Part shown: positions 1 to 9,180 of the stretch, piece by piece
Layout: the number at the start of each line of letters is the position of its first letter
How positions within the stretch are numbered: the first letter of the stretch is position 1
The notes under the pieces: generated by a model
The model's database searches: none
What the model was told of the DNA's origin: nothing
Seen by the model: only the letters and a program-made list of their open reading frames with translations
Assembly: GCA_018398765.1 (NCBI GenBank)
Contig: JAHBMJ010002231.1
Location: forward strand, 1-21,074
Origin: Chromera velia
Lineage: Eukaryota > Sar > Chromeraceae
Direction of reading: 5' to 3'
Length of the DNA stretch: 21,074 bases
Made by a program: the position numbers and the translations under genes

Positions 1-543
1 GGGGAAGGAGAAACTATTTGTGGCTGTGAGTATGCAGCAGCGGCAACCAGTTCTTTTCAAACCCACCTCATCAATCAGCATGGCTTAACGATCACGTCTG
101 ACAAACATGTGTAGCTGCTCCAAGAAAGACAGGAGAAGTGGTCGGAGGGGGCGGGGAGGACCAATTTGAAACCAAAGGAGGCGGCCGCAGACGCAAATGC
201 TGAGAAGGCTGGGGGGAAACTTCCCCCTCCTGAGAAAGTCATCACTCCGGGTGAGGAAGGCTACCGACCTCTCTATGTTTACCTCCAATACAAGGGGCTT
301 GTTGTCGGCCCTGGCACGGTACAGAGGGTAGCCGAACTTACCAACTCTGGATGCTTAGCTGCCCAGAAACAGAACGGTTCCAACACTAGTGTATATACAC
401 TACCACACAGGCATATTTTTTTTACGGAACTGATAAGTTACACATCAGAAATGTTCTGATAACTATTGTCATGAGAAAAATGATCAGAGTGACAGTAAGT
501 CAGTGACTCAGTGAGGAACCCTAAGAGGTTAACCTCAAATCTT

Positions 544-568
544 ACCTCAAATATCAAATATTTGAGGT
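544..568. repeat. Inverted repeat with 11-bp arms
   Basis: The arms acctcaaatat (544-554) and atatttgaggt (558-568) are exact reverse complements around a 3-nt loop. A perfect palindrome, gaggttaacctc, lies just upstream at 525-536 and shares the AACCTCAAAT word. It could be a fragment of a foldback element or a 3' end structure of the minus-strand gene; I cannot decide between these. Confidence 0.7.
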
Positions 569-575
569 TGAAGCT

Positions 576-605
576 CAAATCAAATCAAATCAAATCAAAT
601 CAAAT
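576..605. repeat. (CAAAT)6 microsatellite
   Basis: Six tandem CAAAT pentamers, followed by a degenerate copy (about 606-620). The tract lies just beyond the 3' end of the minus-strand NLR gene. Confidence 0.95.
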
Positions 606-818
606 ATAATCAAATCAAACATGGTCACTAATCGTAAAGCTAGTCGTAAAATAGTAGCTACTTGACTAGCTAGTAGTACTAATATAACTTGAAGTGTTCT
701 GAAATGAAGTTTGAACTGAATAATTTTAACGTATATATTCTCTAGCGAGCTAGTACCATAGTACACATTCCCATGTTTTTTAGTTCTGCAAAAAGTGTGA
801 TCTTGTGCGTTTTGATGA

Positions 819-2444
819 TTATGACAAAGTCTCAGCAATATCAAACTGCTTCTTCCCGGTTGCGTTCCCCGTCGCCGTGTCAAACCACAAAAAGAGTTCA
901 AGCAGCATAATGGGTGGAGGCCTTGCGGGATCCAAAGACTCTGCCAGTGACTCTTTAAAGAGAATTTGACGTCTTGGAGACTCAGAGCTGGAAGCCTCAG
1001 GGACGACACAAATTTTTCCTGCATCTCCATTTCGCCCGGCCGTCTCAAGCAGGTTCTCACAAAGAATCTGAGGGAAGACTTTTTGTGTGTTGATGTGTTC
1101 TCGTGTGACGTTGGCCGAGCATAATTGAAGTCTCTCTCGTTGGAAATGGCGCTCCAACGTGCGATGCTCCTTGAACGAGGGTGGGATCTCTGAGAGCAAG
1201 CAGCAATTACCACGATTTCGGAGTTTCAGAGCATTCTTCACTTCCTTTCGTGCCTTCTCTCTCATTTCCGACACTTTAGAGCTCACCGCCTCCCCACCAT
1301 CAGCCTCGTCCATTTCTAGAAAATCACCCAGCTTATTCAGAAAATTCACCACCCTCTCCGAGTCCTTTCCATGCCTCTCTGTCAGCAAGCCGACTGCAGC
1401 ACCCACTAACCAGTGAAGAACTGAACGATTCAGAGGATGGAGAAAATACCACTTTTCAATCGCCGACTTGATCTCAGACTCTGACTCAGAGTCAGAAGCA
1501 GGAAGGGTGGCAGCTGCTGCATCTAAAAATCCACCCATATCCCACCCTGTCCACCATTCGTGGAGACCATCTGTGGCCGTATGCAGATCGTCAGTTCCGA
1601 GTGCACGAGAACAGCTGTCTTCCAAAGACCCCGTCCTCTCATTCTCAGCCATGACCTCATTCACGAAGTCGTCGACTGCGTCCCACACACAGAATTCAAA
1701 AAACTCAAAAGCGTGCAGGGGTGACTGTCTAAATTTGTCTGCTCTTTTCTGATCCGACCCATCGCCATACCGACCGGGGACCGTTCTAATTGCACTACAC
1801 AGCTTCTGTATAGCACCATCAGGGACTCCAATTTTCCTTTCGATCCCAAGGCGCTGCAGGTGTACGGACAATTCACGATACACGAGCATTAAAAAGAGAT
1901 TATATCGATCTTTCCAATCCGACGCAAGACGCACTAATGCATCACTGCTTTCAGCCTCCACATTTTGTTCCTCTATCAAAGATCTTAACAAGGCGGCCAA
2001 ACGATCTTGCGCTGCCTCATATTCCCCTTTCTCCATTGCTTCGAGAGCGTCGAGCACTCTGATGAGCTGCCGATCCTCCTCAAATCTCTTTTCAGCTGTC
2101 TCTAATCCTTCTGCTTGTGCCCTTGCGACCGTCACGGCGGCCTCGAGGCACTGCTCTGATCTTCTGAGTGCCTCTGGAGTGTCCAAATCCCCCCACATAT
2201 CGCTCTGTGTTTCGAAGAATGCTGAAAGATCTTCGAGAGAGACACCAAGATTCTCTGACACTAACGCAGGGGAATGACCGGTTCCGGTCCGACTGAGGAG
2301 GAAACAGTCGAGGTTGGAGGAGGGCTCAGATTGTTCTTCATGAAGCAACAGCGGAGAGTGTGGGAGGGAGCAAGGAGGATGCCATCCCCAGACTCTCACA
2401 AGCTCGGACGCGCAGTCCCATTTTCCTCTCAATCCGGGATTTCC
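819..2444 (-). CDS. C-terminal helical segment of the NLR-type gene
   Basis: A long minus-strand open frame ending with a stop at 819-821. It encodes an acidic, largely alpha-helical region with heptad-like stretches, for example around EALRRSEQCLEAAVTVARA and EAAQDRLAALLRSLIEEQ. A Ser/Asp/Glu patch (SDSESESE) and an Arg/Lys-rich tail follow. I recognise no named domain; the helical pairs could be degenerate TPR- or HEAT-like repeats, which usually follow NB-ARC modules. The 5' boundary is uncertain. An acceptor-like ttgtag precedes 2444 on the minus strand and gives the correct phase if the upstream segment ends near 2503 at a gtcgga donor, but that intron would be only about 60 nt. The last 150 or so codons are less convincing as coding. 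Confidence 0.5.
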   Translation of the reverse strand, partial: GNPGLRGKWDCASELVRVWGWHPPCSLPHSPLLLHEEQSEPSSNLDCFLLSRTGTGHSPALVSENLGVSLEDLSAFFETQSDMWGDLDTPEALRRSEQCLEAAVTVARAQAEGLETAEKRFEEDRQLIRVLDALEAMEKGEYEAAQDRLAALLRSLIEEQNVEAESSDALVRLASDWKDRYNLFLMLVYRELSVHLQRLGIERKIGVPDGAIQKLCSAIRTVPGRYGDGSDQKRADKFRQSPLHAFEFFEFCVWDAVDDFVNEVMAENERTGSLEDSCSRALGTDDLHTATDGLHEWWTGWDMGGFLDAAAATLPASDSESESEIKSAIEKWYFLHPLNRSVLHWLVGAAVGLLTERHGKDSERVVNFLNKLGDFLEMDEADGGEAVSSKVSEMREKARKEVKNALKLRNRGNCCLLSEIPPSFKEHRTLERHFQRERLQLCSANVTREHINTQKVFPQILCENLLETAGRNGDAGKICVVPEASSSESPRRQILFKESLAESLDPARPPPIMLLELFLWFDTATGNATGKKQFDIAETLS

Positions 2445-2502
2445 CTACAAGGACAGAAAACAGACGACAACGAGCGAGCCCTCCCCCAGGCATCTCTCCG
2501 AC

Positions 2503-2790
2503 TTCCTTGACCTCACAGGCCGAGGAAGAGAAGACATGGCTCGTTGCCTTCCAGGATGCGTCTGCTATTTCATCCAGAATCGAGAGAACCCTCTGACCGT
2601 CCTTTGCAAGACTTTCACCGGGCTGGGGGGGGCTAACTTGGACACGCTCACGCAAACTGCGTGCAATGTCGCTGCCTGCAGACAAACCAAACTTTTCCAA
2701 GAGAGCCGTCGGGGAGAGACCACTCAGCCCCCCTACAGAAGAGTCTGAGCTGCTTGTGGACTCTCCTCCGCTGGCAGTGGCTGGGGGGGG
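2503..2790 (-). CDS. Linker/helical segment of the NLR-type gene, frame-shifted
   Basis: This open frame continues the minus-strand gene after an apparent frame change in a run of nine C (minus strand) near 2783-2791. It encodes a Ser-rich linker, then the segment LLEKFGLSAGSDIARSLRER and a predicted helix (VLSILDEIADASWKATS). No domain is recognised. The frame of the previous segment stops at 2733-2735, while this frame runs through it, so a one-base error in the homopolymer or a real mutation is needed to join them. GT-starting donor candidates lie near 2503-2520. Confidence 0.4.
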
Positions 2791-3932
2791 GAGGGGAGGC
2801 TCAGGGCAGGGGCGGAGGAGGGGGGCTTGAAGGTTTTGACCATTGTGTAAGGCCAGCGAAAGAGGTACGCCAGGGCAGCTTCTGCCTGGCCGAGGGAAAT
2901 GTAGCAGTCCACTACTATTGTGGTAAAGGAACCTCGGAGGCCGGCGGGAAGAAGGGGTAAGAAGGGTGTGAGCATCTTTATGAAGCAGTGCGGCGGAAGC
3001 CTCTCGGCCTTCTTCCTGAGGAGCCTTTTGCTAAGGGTTTGGCTGAAGAGCTTCAACAGCCACCCTCTATCCCCCCACACAAAGCATCTGACTATGTGGG
3101 CCACCAAACTGACGGCAGAGGACAGTAGCGCCTGCTCATCATAAACCACGGAGAGCAGAGACTTCTTTGCGGCAACGGTAACCTCCCCCCTGCCGGGCCA
3201 CCTGGTTTCAATTTCATTCAACAGCCAGGGGCGGAGCACTCGCTGGCCCCAGTGGCACTGGAAGAACAACCGCTCAAACCACAGACACAGAAGCATGAGC
3301 ATGCGAACCTCCTGTTTCTCAATGTGTGCCCATGACTGGCCAGCTGAATTCACCCAACGCTGCAGGACCTGCAGTTGATGGTTGTTTCTCCCGGAGGGTG
3401 TGGGGAGACGACAGAAGAGGTCTTCAATTTCCCATCTACTTGTGTGCCTACCGACAAACAGAGCATATGCAATCAGATTGAAGACGGAGTGTTGACGACT
3501 TCCAACGGGATCATCCGCTTTGACCTCCCTTCCCAACTCAGTGCGGACAGCTAGCTGAGTCAGCTCATGGATGCCATACCAATCCTCAACCTCCATCGGC
3601 TCTATGTCTGTATTGCGTAGGGTACCGAGGAGGCGTCCGAATTCGTCCCGCTCGGTTTTCCGTTGCTCAGTGCGAAGGGTGCACAGCGATTGTTTTCTGT
3701 GGGAAATGAGACAGTTTGCGAAGGCAAAGCTCTTTGCCTGTGGCGTCTTCCCCCCTTCATCCTTGTCCAATGACTTGCAAGTCTCGAACACCTGCAGGAA
3801 GGCACATGAGCACAGAGGAGGCCCAATTATGCAGAGAGCCAAGCAGGCAGGCAAAGAAGTCAAATGACGAGCAAGTCTTTCCACTACGGAAACCTTTTTT
3901 CGACAACGTTCGGCGTGAAAGCCTAGCTGTCT
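2790..3932 (-). CDS. Winged-helix-like and helical segment of the NLR-type gene
   Basis: A minus-strand exon. An acceptor (ttacag) before 3932 is in phase with a GTCAGT donor after 4180, giving an intron of about 247 nt. The key motif is YGIHELTQLAVRTEL, which matches the 'yriHrLvQ..vR' strand-helix at the end of the winged helix in NB-ARC/TPR proteins. Downstream are about 200 residues rich in Trp and Leu with alternating helices, including WEIEDLFCRLP and LFRWPYTMVKTF. They could be degenerate TPR or ARM-like repeats. The segment between the acceptor and RDEFGRLLGTLRN is less convincing and may contain a further intron, because another acceptor-like tttcccacag lies in it. It ends at the C9 tract where the frame changes. 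Confidence 0.5.
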
Positions 3933-4179
3933 CTGTAATCGTAGTGCAAGAGCCTCGTAATGATGTCTTCGAGAGAAACGAATCGCAGTTTCACATCAAA
4001 TTTACATCAAATCAACGAGCACCTAACGATCCGAAGGACCACACAATGAGGGAGACATTGGGCCAACCGCGTTGCAGACGAAACGTCTTTCTGAATGATG
4101 TTGTCTCAAAAAGAGGGAAGAACAAAAGAACGGCTGACGGAAATTGCGCTCAAGAAGTTAAAAAAAAATGGTGACTGAC

Positions 4180-4705
4180 CGTCTTACAAATCTCGAAAGA
4201 AATTTGTCGATGATCAGCAAAGGACAGGCACTCCATCAGAGTGGCAGCCCTCGAGAGACCCTGTTGACAGAGGAACTCCCTCTGTTGCCTCCACAAGCTG
4301 ATCACACTCAGCTGGTAGTCGGTCCATTTTTGAATCTCCCCCCGCTTTTCTAGAAATTCCCGCACCTCTCCTCTCTCTGCTGACACACGCTCAGCTAGAT
4401 CAGAGAATGTCAGCACCCCCCGTTTCTCTGCAATCAGAGAGGAGGCCATCACAAGACCCAACGGAAGAGATCCGAGCGCCTTTGTTTGCACGTTTCTCGG
4501 AACCGGCAGTGTCATCTGGCTGCTTTCCGAGTGTCTGAAGGAGTAACTGCGCATCGGGGAGTTGCAAAATGTCGAGATTCATATGTTTGGGGGGGGGGCA
4601 CATCGGGTTCGAGTCATCCCGGGAGGTGATCACCACAATGCCTTCATGGTTTTTTGGTATGAAGGTCCAGAGAAGTTCTGGATCTTCTAGGTTATCTGCC
4701 ACCAA
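4180..4705 (-). CDS. NB-ARC domain, second half (Walker B to GLPL), frame-broken
   Basis: This stretch carries the second half of an NB-ARC ATPase. LVADNLEDPELL is the Walker B/DNxxD-type strand. It is followed by the sensor strand IVVITSRDD, a helix (LPDAQLLLQTLGKQ) and the GLPL-like motif LGSLPLGLVMASSL. The order and spacing are those of NB-ARC/TPR STAND proteins. Two single-base frame changes are needed. One is near 4703-4710, where an extra T in a TTTT run separates it from the upstream P-loop exon. The other is near 4479-4490, where EKRA leads into ALGSLPLG. No intron explains either, because family spacing is contiguous across both. The 3' boundary at 4180 is a GTCAGT donor in phase 0, the same donor word used by the plus-strand gene. 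Confidence 0.6.
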
Positions 4706-5654
4706 AATTCAGTCCCTGTTTCTCCTCCAACCATTCACGCAGGTGGGAGGAGCTATCCATCAGTACCCCTTTGGCTTTGAAATCGTCACGCACTTCCTTA
4801 ATCTCAGATTCCAAATTTTCACGGGATGATGCCTCCAACCAGATCTTCGTCAGAGGGACCTCACACCGGTGGAGCAGCTCACAGGCTAGCTGAGTCTTGC
4901 CCACCCCCCCTATTCCTGAAATCAAAATAAACGGCACCCCCCCGCTCCCCTCTTCTCTTGTCACCACACTTCCCCCACCCCCAACCCACCCCAGCAACTG
5001 CTCTACTGCGCCACCCCGGCCAAAACAAAAGTCGTCCCCCCCCTGTCCTGCACGTGGTTTTAAGCTAGGTGGATATCTCCTGCGGATTTGGGGAGGCTGC
5101 AACGTGGTGTCGCCCCTCCAAAGCACAGGCTCGGCCTTCCCGGCAAATAATTTGATCGCCCCATCATGCGAGACTTGGAGAACGAACGCGCTAGCCCTCC
5201 TTGCACACTCTTCTGCAGCAGCGGTACCCAGACCTCCACCGACAGATGATGCTGCCCCCTCATACCCCAGACGAAATCCAGAGGCCCGAAACTCACCGCT
5301 TGGGCCGTCGATGATGAGCGCCCCGTCGTCATTCAATCGCTCTTGCAACTCCCGCCAGCCCCGATCGGTCTTGACGTCTGTGGGGAATCTCTTGATGTTC
5401 TCTTCCCGTACACCTCCATACATGGTCATTCTGTCTGGTGCGGTTTCACTTTGCGGATCGCTTTCCTCGATCCTCGAGAGGAAATCGATGGCGTTGCTGA
5501 CGACCAGACGTGTGCCTTGTCGACTCCCTCCACTGCCGATCTCTGCGTACACCTCAGCGATGCGTAATACTCTGAGAGCAGTCACGTGCCAGTCTGATGG
5601 GATAAAGCTGAACAGCGGCCTCAGCCGCTCAGGAACGTCCGTCGCTGTGGTCAT
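4692..5654 (-). CDS. NLR/STAND N-terminus: DAC-like domain plus NB-ARC P-loop
   Basis: The ATG at 5654 opens a 320-codon frame. Residues about 100-175 resemble the DisA_N/diadenylate cyclase fold. They have DGALIIDG (DGA at 110-112), then GTAAAEECARRAS at 143-155 where true enzymes carry G-T-R-H-R-A-A, then FVLQVSHDGAIKLFAG. The RHR is absent, so catalysis is unlikely and a nucleotide-sensing role is an inference. FCFGRGGAVEQLLGWV (209-224) is the usual leader of NB-ARC. Residues 247-254 form Walker A (GIGGVGKT), and IWLEASSRENLE is the following RNBS-A-like strand. The domain should act as an ATP-switched oligomerising sensor in the cytoplasm. The frame stops at 4692, but the NB-ARC continues immediately in another frame, so this is the 5' part of one damaged or mis-assembled gene. 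The NB-ARC call is firm; the DAC-like call is tentative. Confidence 0.65.
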   Translation of the reverse strand: MTTATDVPERLRPLFSFIPSDWHVTALRVLRIAEVYAEIGSGGSRQGTRLVVSNAIDFLSRIEESDPQSETAPDRMTMYGGVREENIKRFPTDVKTDRGWRELQERLNDDGALIIDGPSGEFRASGFRLGYEGAASSVGGGLGTAAAEECARRASAFVLQVSHDGAIKLFAGKAEPVLWRGDTTLQPPQIRRRYPPSLKPRAGQGGDDFCFGRGGAVEQLLGWVGGGGSVVTREEGSGGVPFILISGIGGVGKTQLACELLHRCEVPLTKIWLEASSRENLESEIKEVRDDFKAKGVLMDSSSHLREWLEEKQGLNFGGR

Positions 5655-6039
5655 TCTCTCTGGTGTGCAGGCTGCACGAGAGAATCGACTGCTGAAGGTC
5701 AGTCAATCAGTCAATGTGACTCAGTCAGTCAGCAAGTCTGTCTGCTTGACGTTGAATCAGTTGAATCTGAACTGACTTTGACGAAGTTGATCTTCTGATC
5801 ACACACGACAATCTTGTTGTGTGTTGTGTGCGCGGTTGCGCAACTTGCGCCAACAAGAGCTCAGCTTTGAATGCATTCAATGCATTGACGGCGTCGGTGG
5901 CCGGCCTGTCAAGACTTAGTTAAGTTAATTTTTTCAAAGCCATGGCTTTGAAAATTCCCAAAACTCAAGCTTTTTCAAAACTCAAGTTAATTTTCTTATA
6001 TAATTTTCAGGCCAACTGCTTGAAAACATTCTCAAAACT
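5655..6039. other. Upstream region of the minus-strand NLR gene
   Basis: No coding sequence is recognised. Next to the NLR start are many TCAG/GTCA words (5700-5740), then AT-rich sequence with the phrase CAAAACTCAAG at about 5958 and again near 6033, within longer partly duplicated stretches. This should contain the NLR 5' UTR and promoter. I see no convincing TATA box. Confidence 0.35.
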
Positions 6040-6405
6040 CAAGTTTTTTCAAGCTCACCCCCTTCCAGGCTTTCTAGAGCGGGCATTTTTAGCACCGCGG
6101 CTGCGCCGCGGTTCCTTCCAGGGCCCTCCGCGGCGGCGCCCCCCCTCCGTTTGGGACATGGCCCATATACCGTATAAAAACGGTTTTTTCTGAGCGCCGC
6201 AGGCGCCATTTTTTTTTTTTAAGGTGTTTCAATGATAAATTTGATCAATTGCTGATCAATTTGGTTCAACTTACCTCAGAAAAGGTAAAAACCAGAACAA
6301 TCACGCCGCGGTTCCCCCCCTTTCTTTAAGGTTTTACAACTTCGGCGCGCCCTTCGTTTGACCGTAAACGCCGCGGTGTCTAGAAAGCCTGCCCCCTTCA
6401 AAAAG
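6040..6405. mobile_element. Possible foldback/MITE-like non-coding element
   Basis: A 13-bp sequence, caggctttctaga at 6066-6078, occurs as its exact reverse complement at 6379-6391. Flanking sequence extends the inverted match imperfectly on both sides: GCCGCGGTG words inward, and runs like aagttttttcaag against cttcaaaaagtt outward. The interior has GC-rich hairpins (arms 6094-6101 and 6105-6112 around a tgc loop; cgccgcaggcg near 6196), a poly-T run at 6209-6220, and a direct pair of tgatcaatt at 6242-6250 and 6253-6261. There is no transposase. The structure suggests a short non-autonomous repeat, but copy number and target-site duplication cannot be seen in a single copy. Confidence 0.4.
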
Positions 6406-7376
6406 TTGCCCATTTCTGCCGCTGACGCACGCAGTGCAATGATTGCAGTACGCGTGCTGCATGCGCGTATCGGTTGCCGCGATGTTGCCGGGCAAACCTT
6501 ATACACGCCTGTCACGTATTAATTGCTCCACGATATCGATCTGTATTGCATTTTATATATCATCCCCCAATCGTCTGACAGCGCGAAGGAACCCAGAGCT
6601 ATGCCTGCAGTTCCAGAAACGAGGGAGAATCCCCCTTTGCCAGGAGTTTCGGTTTTCGTCCAACACTAATGTACTCTGAGGGTTTGACAAGTCGGGGATC
6701 GAAGCACTCGCGTATACTGTTGCTCACTAACTAAGACCAAGTCGATCTCCCTTCTTGGATTTCTCATCACACGATTGTCCCACCCAAACAGGAAACGCTG
6801 AAATTATGAGCGGAGCAATCATCACAGGAGGGCTGAGAACCTTCGTGGCACACTCATTGTGAGTTTCTACCTGGAAGTGTGTCGCTATCGGTCAACCAAA
6901 AGATATGCAGTTCTCTTGACATACAGAACGTCGCACAATACAGACGTGTCTCACTTTGTGATTCAGACGTTCCATCTGCACCGAAACCCTCTTCGTTCTT
7001 TAACTGATATGTCCCTGCAGGTCATAGAAGAAAGACCCAAGAAGGAAGGGGAGAACTTCCAAGGCAGTGGAGACCAGTGCTTGCAGGTTTGTGCCCTGCC
7101 TTCCATCTATCGTTCAGACTGATAACCCGCCCTCCTCAACTCAATACAGCGTCGTCTCGAGATACCAAGACACCCAGAGCAGGACTGCCATGCTAATTTG
7201 GTCCTTTTGACACCCAGGAATCTTAGGTTCTTGGTGCGCACTGACGCTGTGGGCCTGTCTTCGCTTCATCAGAATCCCTGTTTGCAATGGCGACATTCGC
7301 TACGTCTCCTTCCCTACTCTCTCCTCTGCTGCCCCTGCTCAGACTGGCACACATGTTTTCCCTTCTCTGAAGTCGT
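6406..7376. other. Intergenic sequence, nothing recognised
   Basis: Only short frames without family resemblance occur. A TGCAG acceptor-like site stands at about 7020 (ccctgcag) and another at 7087 (cttgcag), so a 5' non-coding exon of the downstream plus-strand gene is possible, but nothing supports a specific one. Confidence 0.35.
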
Positions 7377-7414
7377 CTGTCTATCTGTCTGTCTGTCTGT
7401 CTGTCTGTGTCTGT
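7377..7414 (+). repeat. (CTGT)n microsatellite
   Basis: A slightly interrupted tandem of CTGT units upstream of the repeat-protein gene. Confidence 0.9.
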
Positions 7415-8418
7415 ACAGGTCTTCTGCATGCAGTCGGTCAGGGAAACTCCACCGCCTCTGTGTGTGCTCGGTCAGTGAAGGATCTTGAAGCAGCAGAAAG
7501 ACACCAATCATACGATGACATCAGACACGACTCTTCACCATTTCTGTCTTTTATTGCCCCCTTTCTACCCAGTCTCATTCATTTGCCTCACAGCACCAAT
7601 ACATCCCTTCCCCTGCTCACTTTTTCCACCCACAAGCGGCCCCTTTCCCTTCTTCCTCCCGGGGCCCCCCCCTGCAACCTGCCGTCACTCTCGCTGCCCT
7701 TCTTTGCATCTCACTTCCTGCCTGCCTCCTGCCCTCTTTCTTGCCCGACTCCCATCTCTTTCCCCAGCGCCTTTTCTGTCCCTGTTTCTGCTCCCGTAAG
7801 GATTTGTTGACAAATTTTCTCTGGAACCGACCGGTTGCATTCCCCCTCGCTGCGACTTACAGGGACTCGGTTTTTCTTCCTTTGAGCTCTCTCCTTGCAG
7901 GAGGAGACTTCCCTTCCGATCCTCCAGCAGCAGCCTCTTCAACTTTCCAAACATCCGAAGGCATCACACACACCCCAAGGCCCCCCAAAGCCGGGCAGAG
8001 CGAATCAGAAAGAGAGAATGGGGGAGCTGCTTGGGGGCCGATGCACAGACCTTCAGAGCCTTCTGAAGTGGAGGGGGGAACCACGACTTTGAATGACTTT
8101 CTAAGGCCTCCCACCACGCACAAACAACCGGAAGGGGGCATGAGATCTGACCCAGATTTTGAGTTTTGCATGTCGGAAGGAGGCATGGAAGCGGAGGCTG
8201 TCTCCGCGTGTGGTGGTAGAGAAAAAACATCTTTTGAGTCGAACCGGTGGGTGCTTAGAGGGGGAGGAGGAGTCTTCGCACTTTTGTCCCACCTGTGCGT
8301 TCTCTTATTCGCCTGGCTGGTGCCTTTTATCACACTCCATAGAGGAGCCAGGGAAAAACGTGTGAAGAAAAAACAGCAACCATCAAGAATTTCATCTTTT
8401 GGAGGACTTGCGAGGCGT
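7415..8418 (+). other. Upstream region of the repeat-protein gene, open in frame
   Basis: The left part is C/T-rich with no gene. From at least 7741 the frame of exon 1 is open without a stop up to the proposed start at 8419. In-frame ATGs lie at 8041 and 8185, among others. The 8185 ATG has G at -3 and +4. The extension would encode a Pro/Ser/Gly-rich stretch, then one strongly hydrophobic segment (FALLSHLCVLLFAWLVPFI, about 8275-8331), then a basic patch (REKRVKKKQQ). It is either a 5' UTR or a real N-terminal extension with a membrane anchor. A TGCAG acceptor-like site (ccttgcag) ends at 7900. I chose 8419 because a textbook signal peptide follows it directly. Confidence 0.35.
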
Positions 8419-9145
8419 ATGTCGTCCTCCTCCTCAGGCTCGATTTGGGGGGGGGGATTCAAATTCCTGTTCCTCATCTGCATGGCGTGCCTGGCTCTTC
8501 TTCCAAAGACCGCGGAGGCCTGGTATGCTGTGACAAATGACGGGACGATCATCTTTTTGGGACCCGTTGAAATCAGTCAGTCGAGTGTGTGTGTGTGTGT
8601 GTGTGTGTGAAAGAGAGAGAGAGTTCCTAGATCGGTTGCCTTCTCTGGTTCGTTTTCGGGCACCTTTCTCTTCTCTTTTGTTTTGTTTTCTTCTTCTCTT
8701 GGCTGACCTCTCTTTGACTTGCCTGATCTTCTCTTGGTGGTGTTTTGTTTCCCCTCTCTTTTCTTGCTGTGATGTGGTGCTCTCGTTTCTTTCGTTTTGA
8801 AGGAGGGAGGGGATCTGGGTTTCTTTTCGTTTTCATGACGTGTGGTCCGTTCTCTCTGACGCAATCTCACAAGCCTCTTCTTACCCTTTCCTCAATCATC
8901 CATCCCTTTCTCTGCCATACTTTGAGATCTTTCTGTTTTTCTTTCTTTCCGTGCGCGTCTGTTGTCTTGACGGTTCGATTCGATGCAGATCCGTCATACG
9001 GTGACAGTCGAATCTCTCTTCGCAATAGCGGTACGAGACAGGTCCGTCTTTCCAGGTGTCTGTCCTGTCCTCTGTCTCTCTGTCTCTCTCTCTCTCTCTC
9101 TCTTTGTGTTTGTGTGTGTGTGAGAAAGAGAGAGAGAGTGAGTGA

Positions 9146-9180
<35 letters not shown>

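Larger units (their letters stand above)
1..818. other. No recognised gene; short open frame and small repeats
   Basis: No gene here can be named. On the plus strand a frame is open from about 115 to 458. It reads a Pro/Ala/Lys-rich stretch and then a segment with EEGYRPLYVYLQYKGLVVG. It has no ATG start and matches no family I know, so it may be the remnant of an exon or chance. The rest is AT-rich. It holds a perfect 12-bp palindrome at 525-536, an inverted repeat with 11-bp arms at 544-568, and a (CAAAT)n tract. The minus-strand NLR gene ends at about 819, so its 3' UTR and polyadenylation region should lie in the right part of this stretch. Confidence 0.4.

Noticed and set aside
590-1213. 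Minus-strand 207-codon frame overlapping the NLR C-terminus
   Set aside because: It overlaps the longer frame in another register, runs into the CAAAT repeat and has no family resemblance.
4897-5775. Plus-strand 292-codon frame, Pro/Ser-rich
   Set aside because: It is antisense to the P-loop exon of the NLR gene and has no recognisable domain; composition is that of a shadow frame.
7857-8552. Minus-strand 231-codon frame
   Set aside because: It is antisense to the open frame leading into the signal peptide and shows only low-complexity Pro/Ser sequence.
9042-9055. Longer exon 2 ending at 9055 (gtgtct donor)
   Set aside because: It would end in phase 2, while exon 3 needs phase 0; the gtccgt donor at 9042 gives the right phase.
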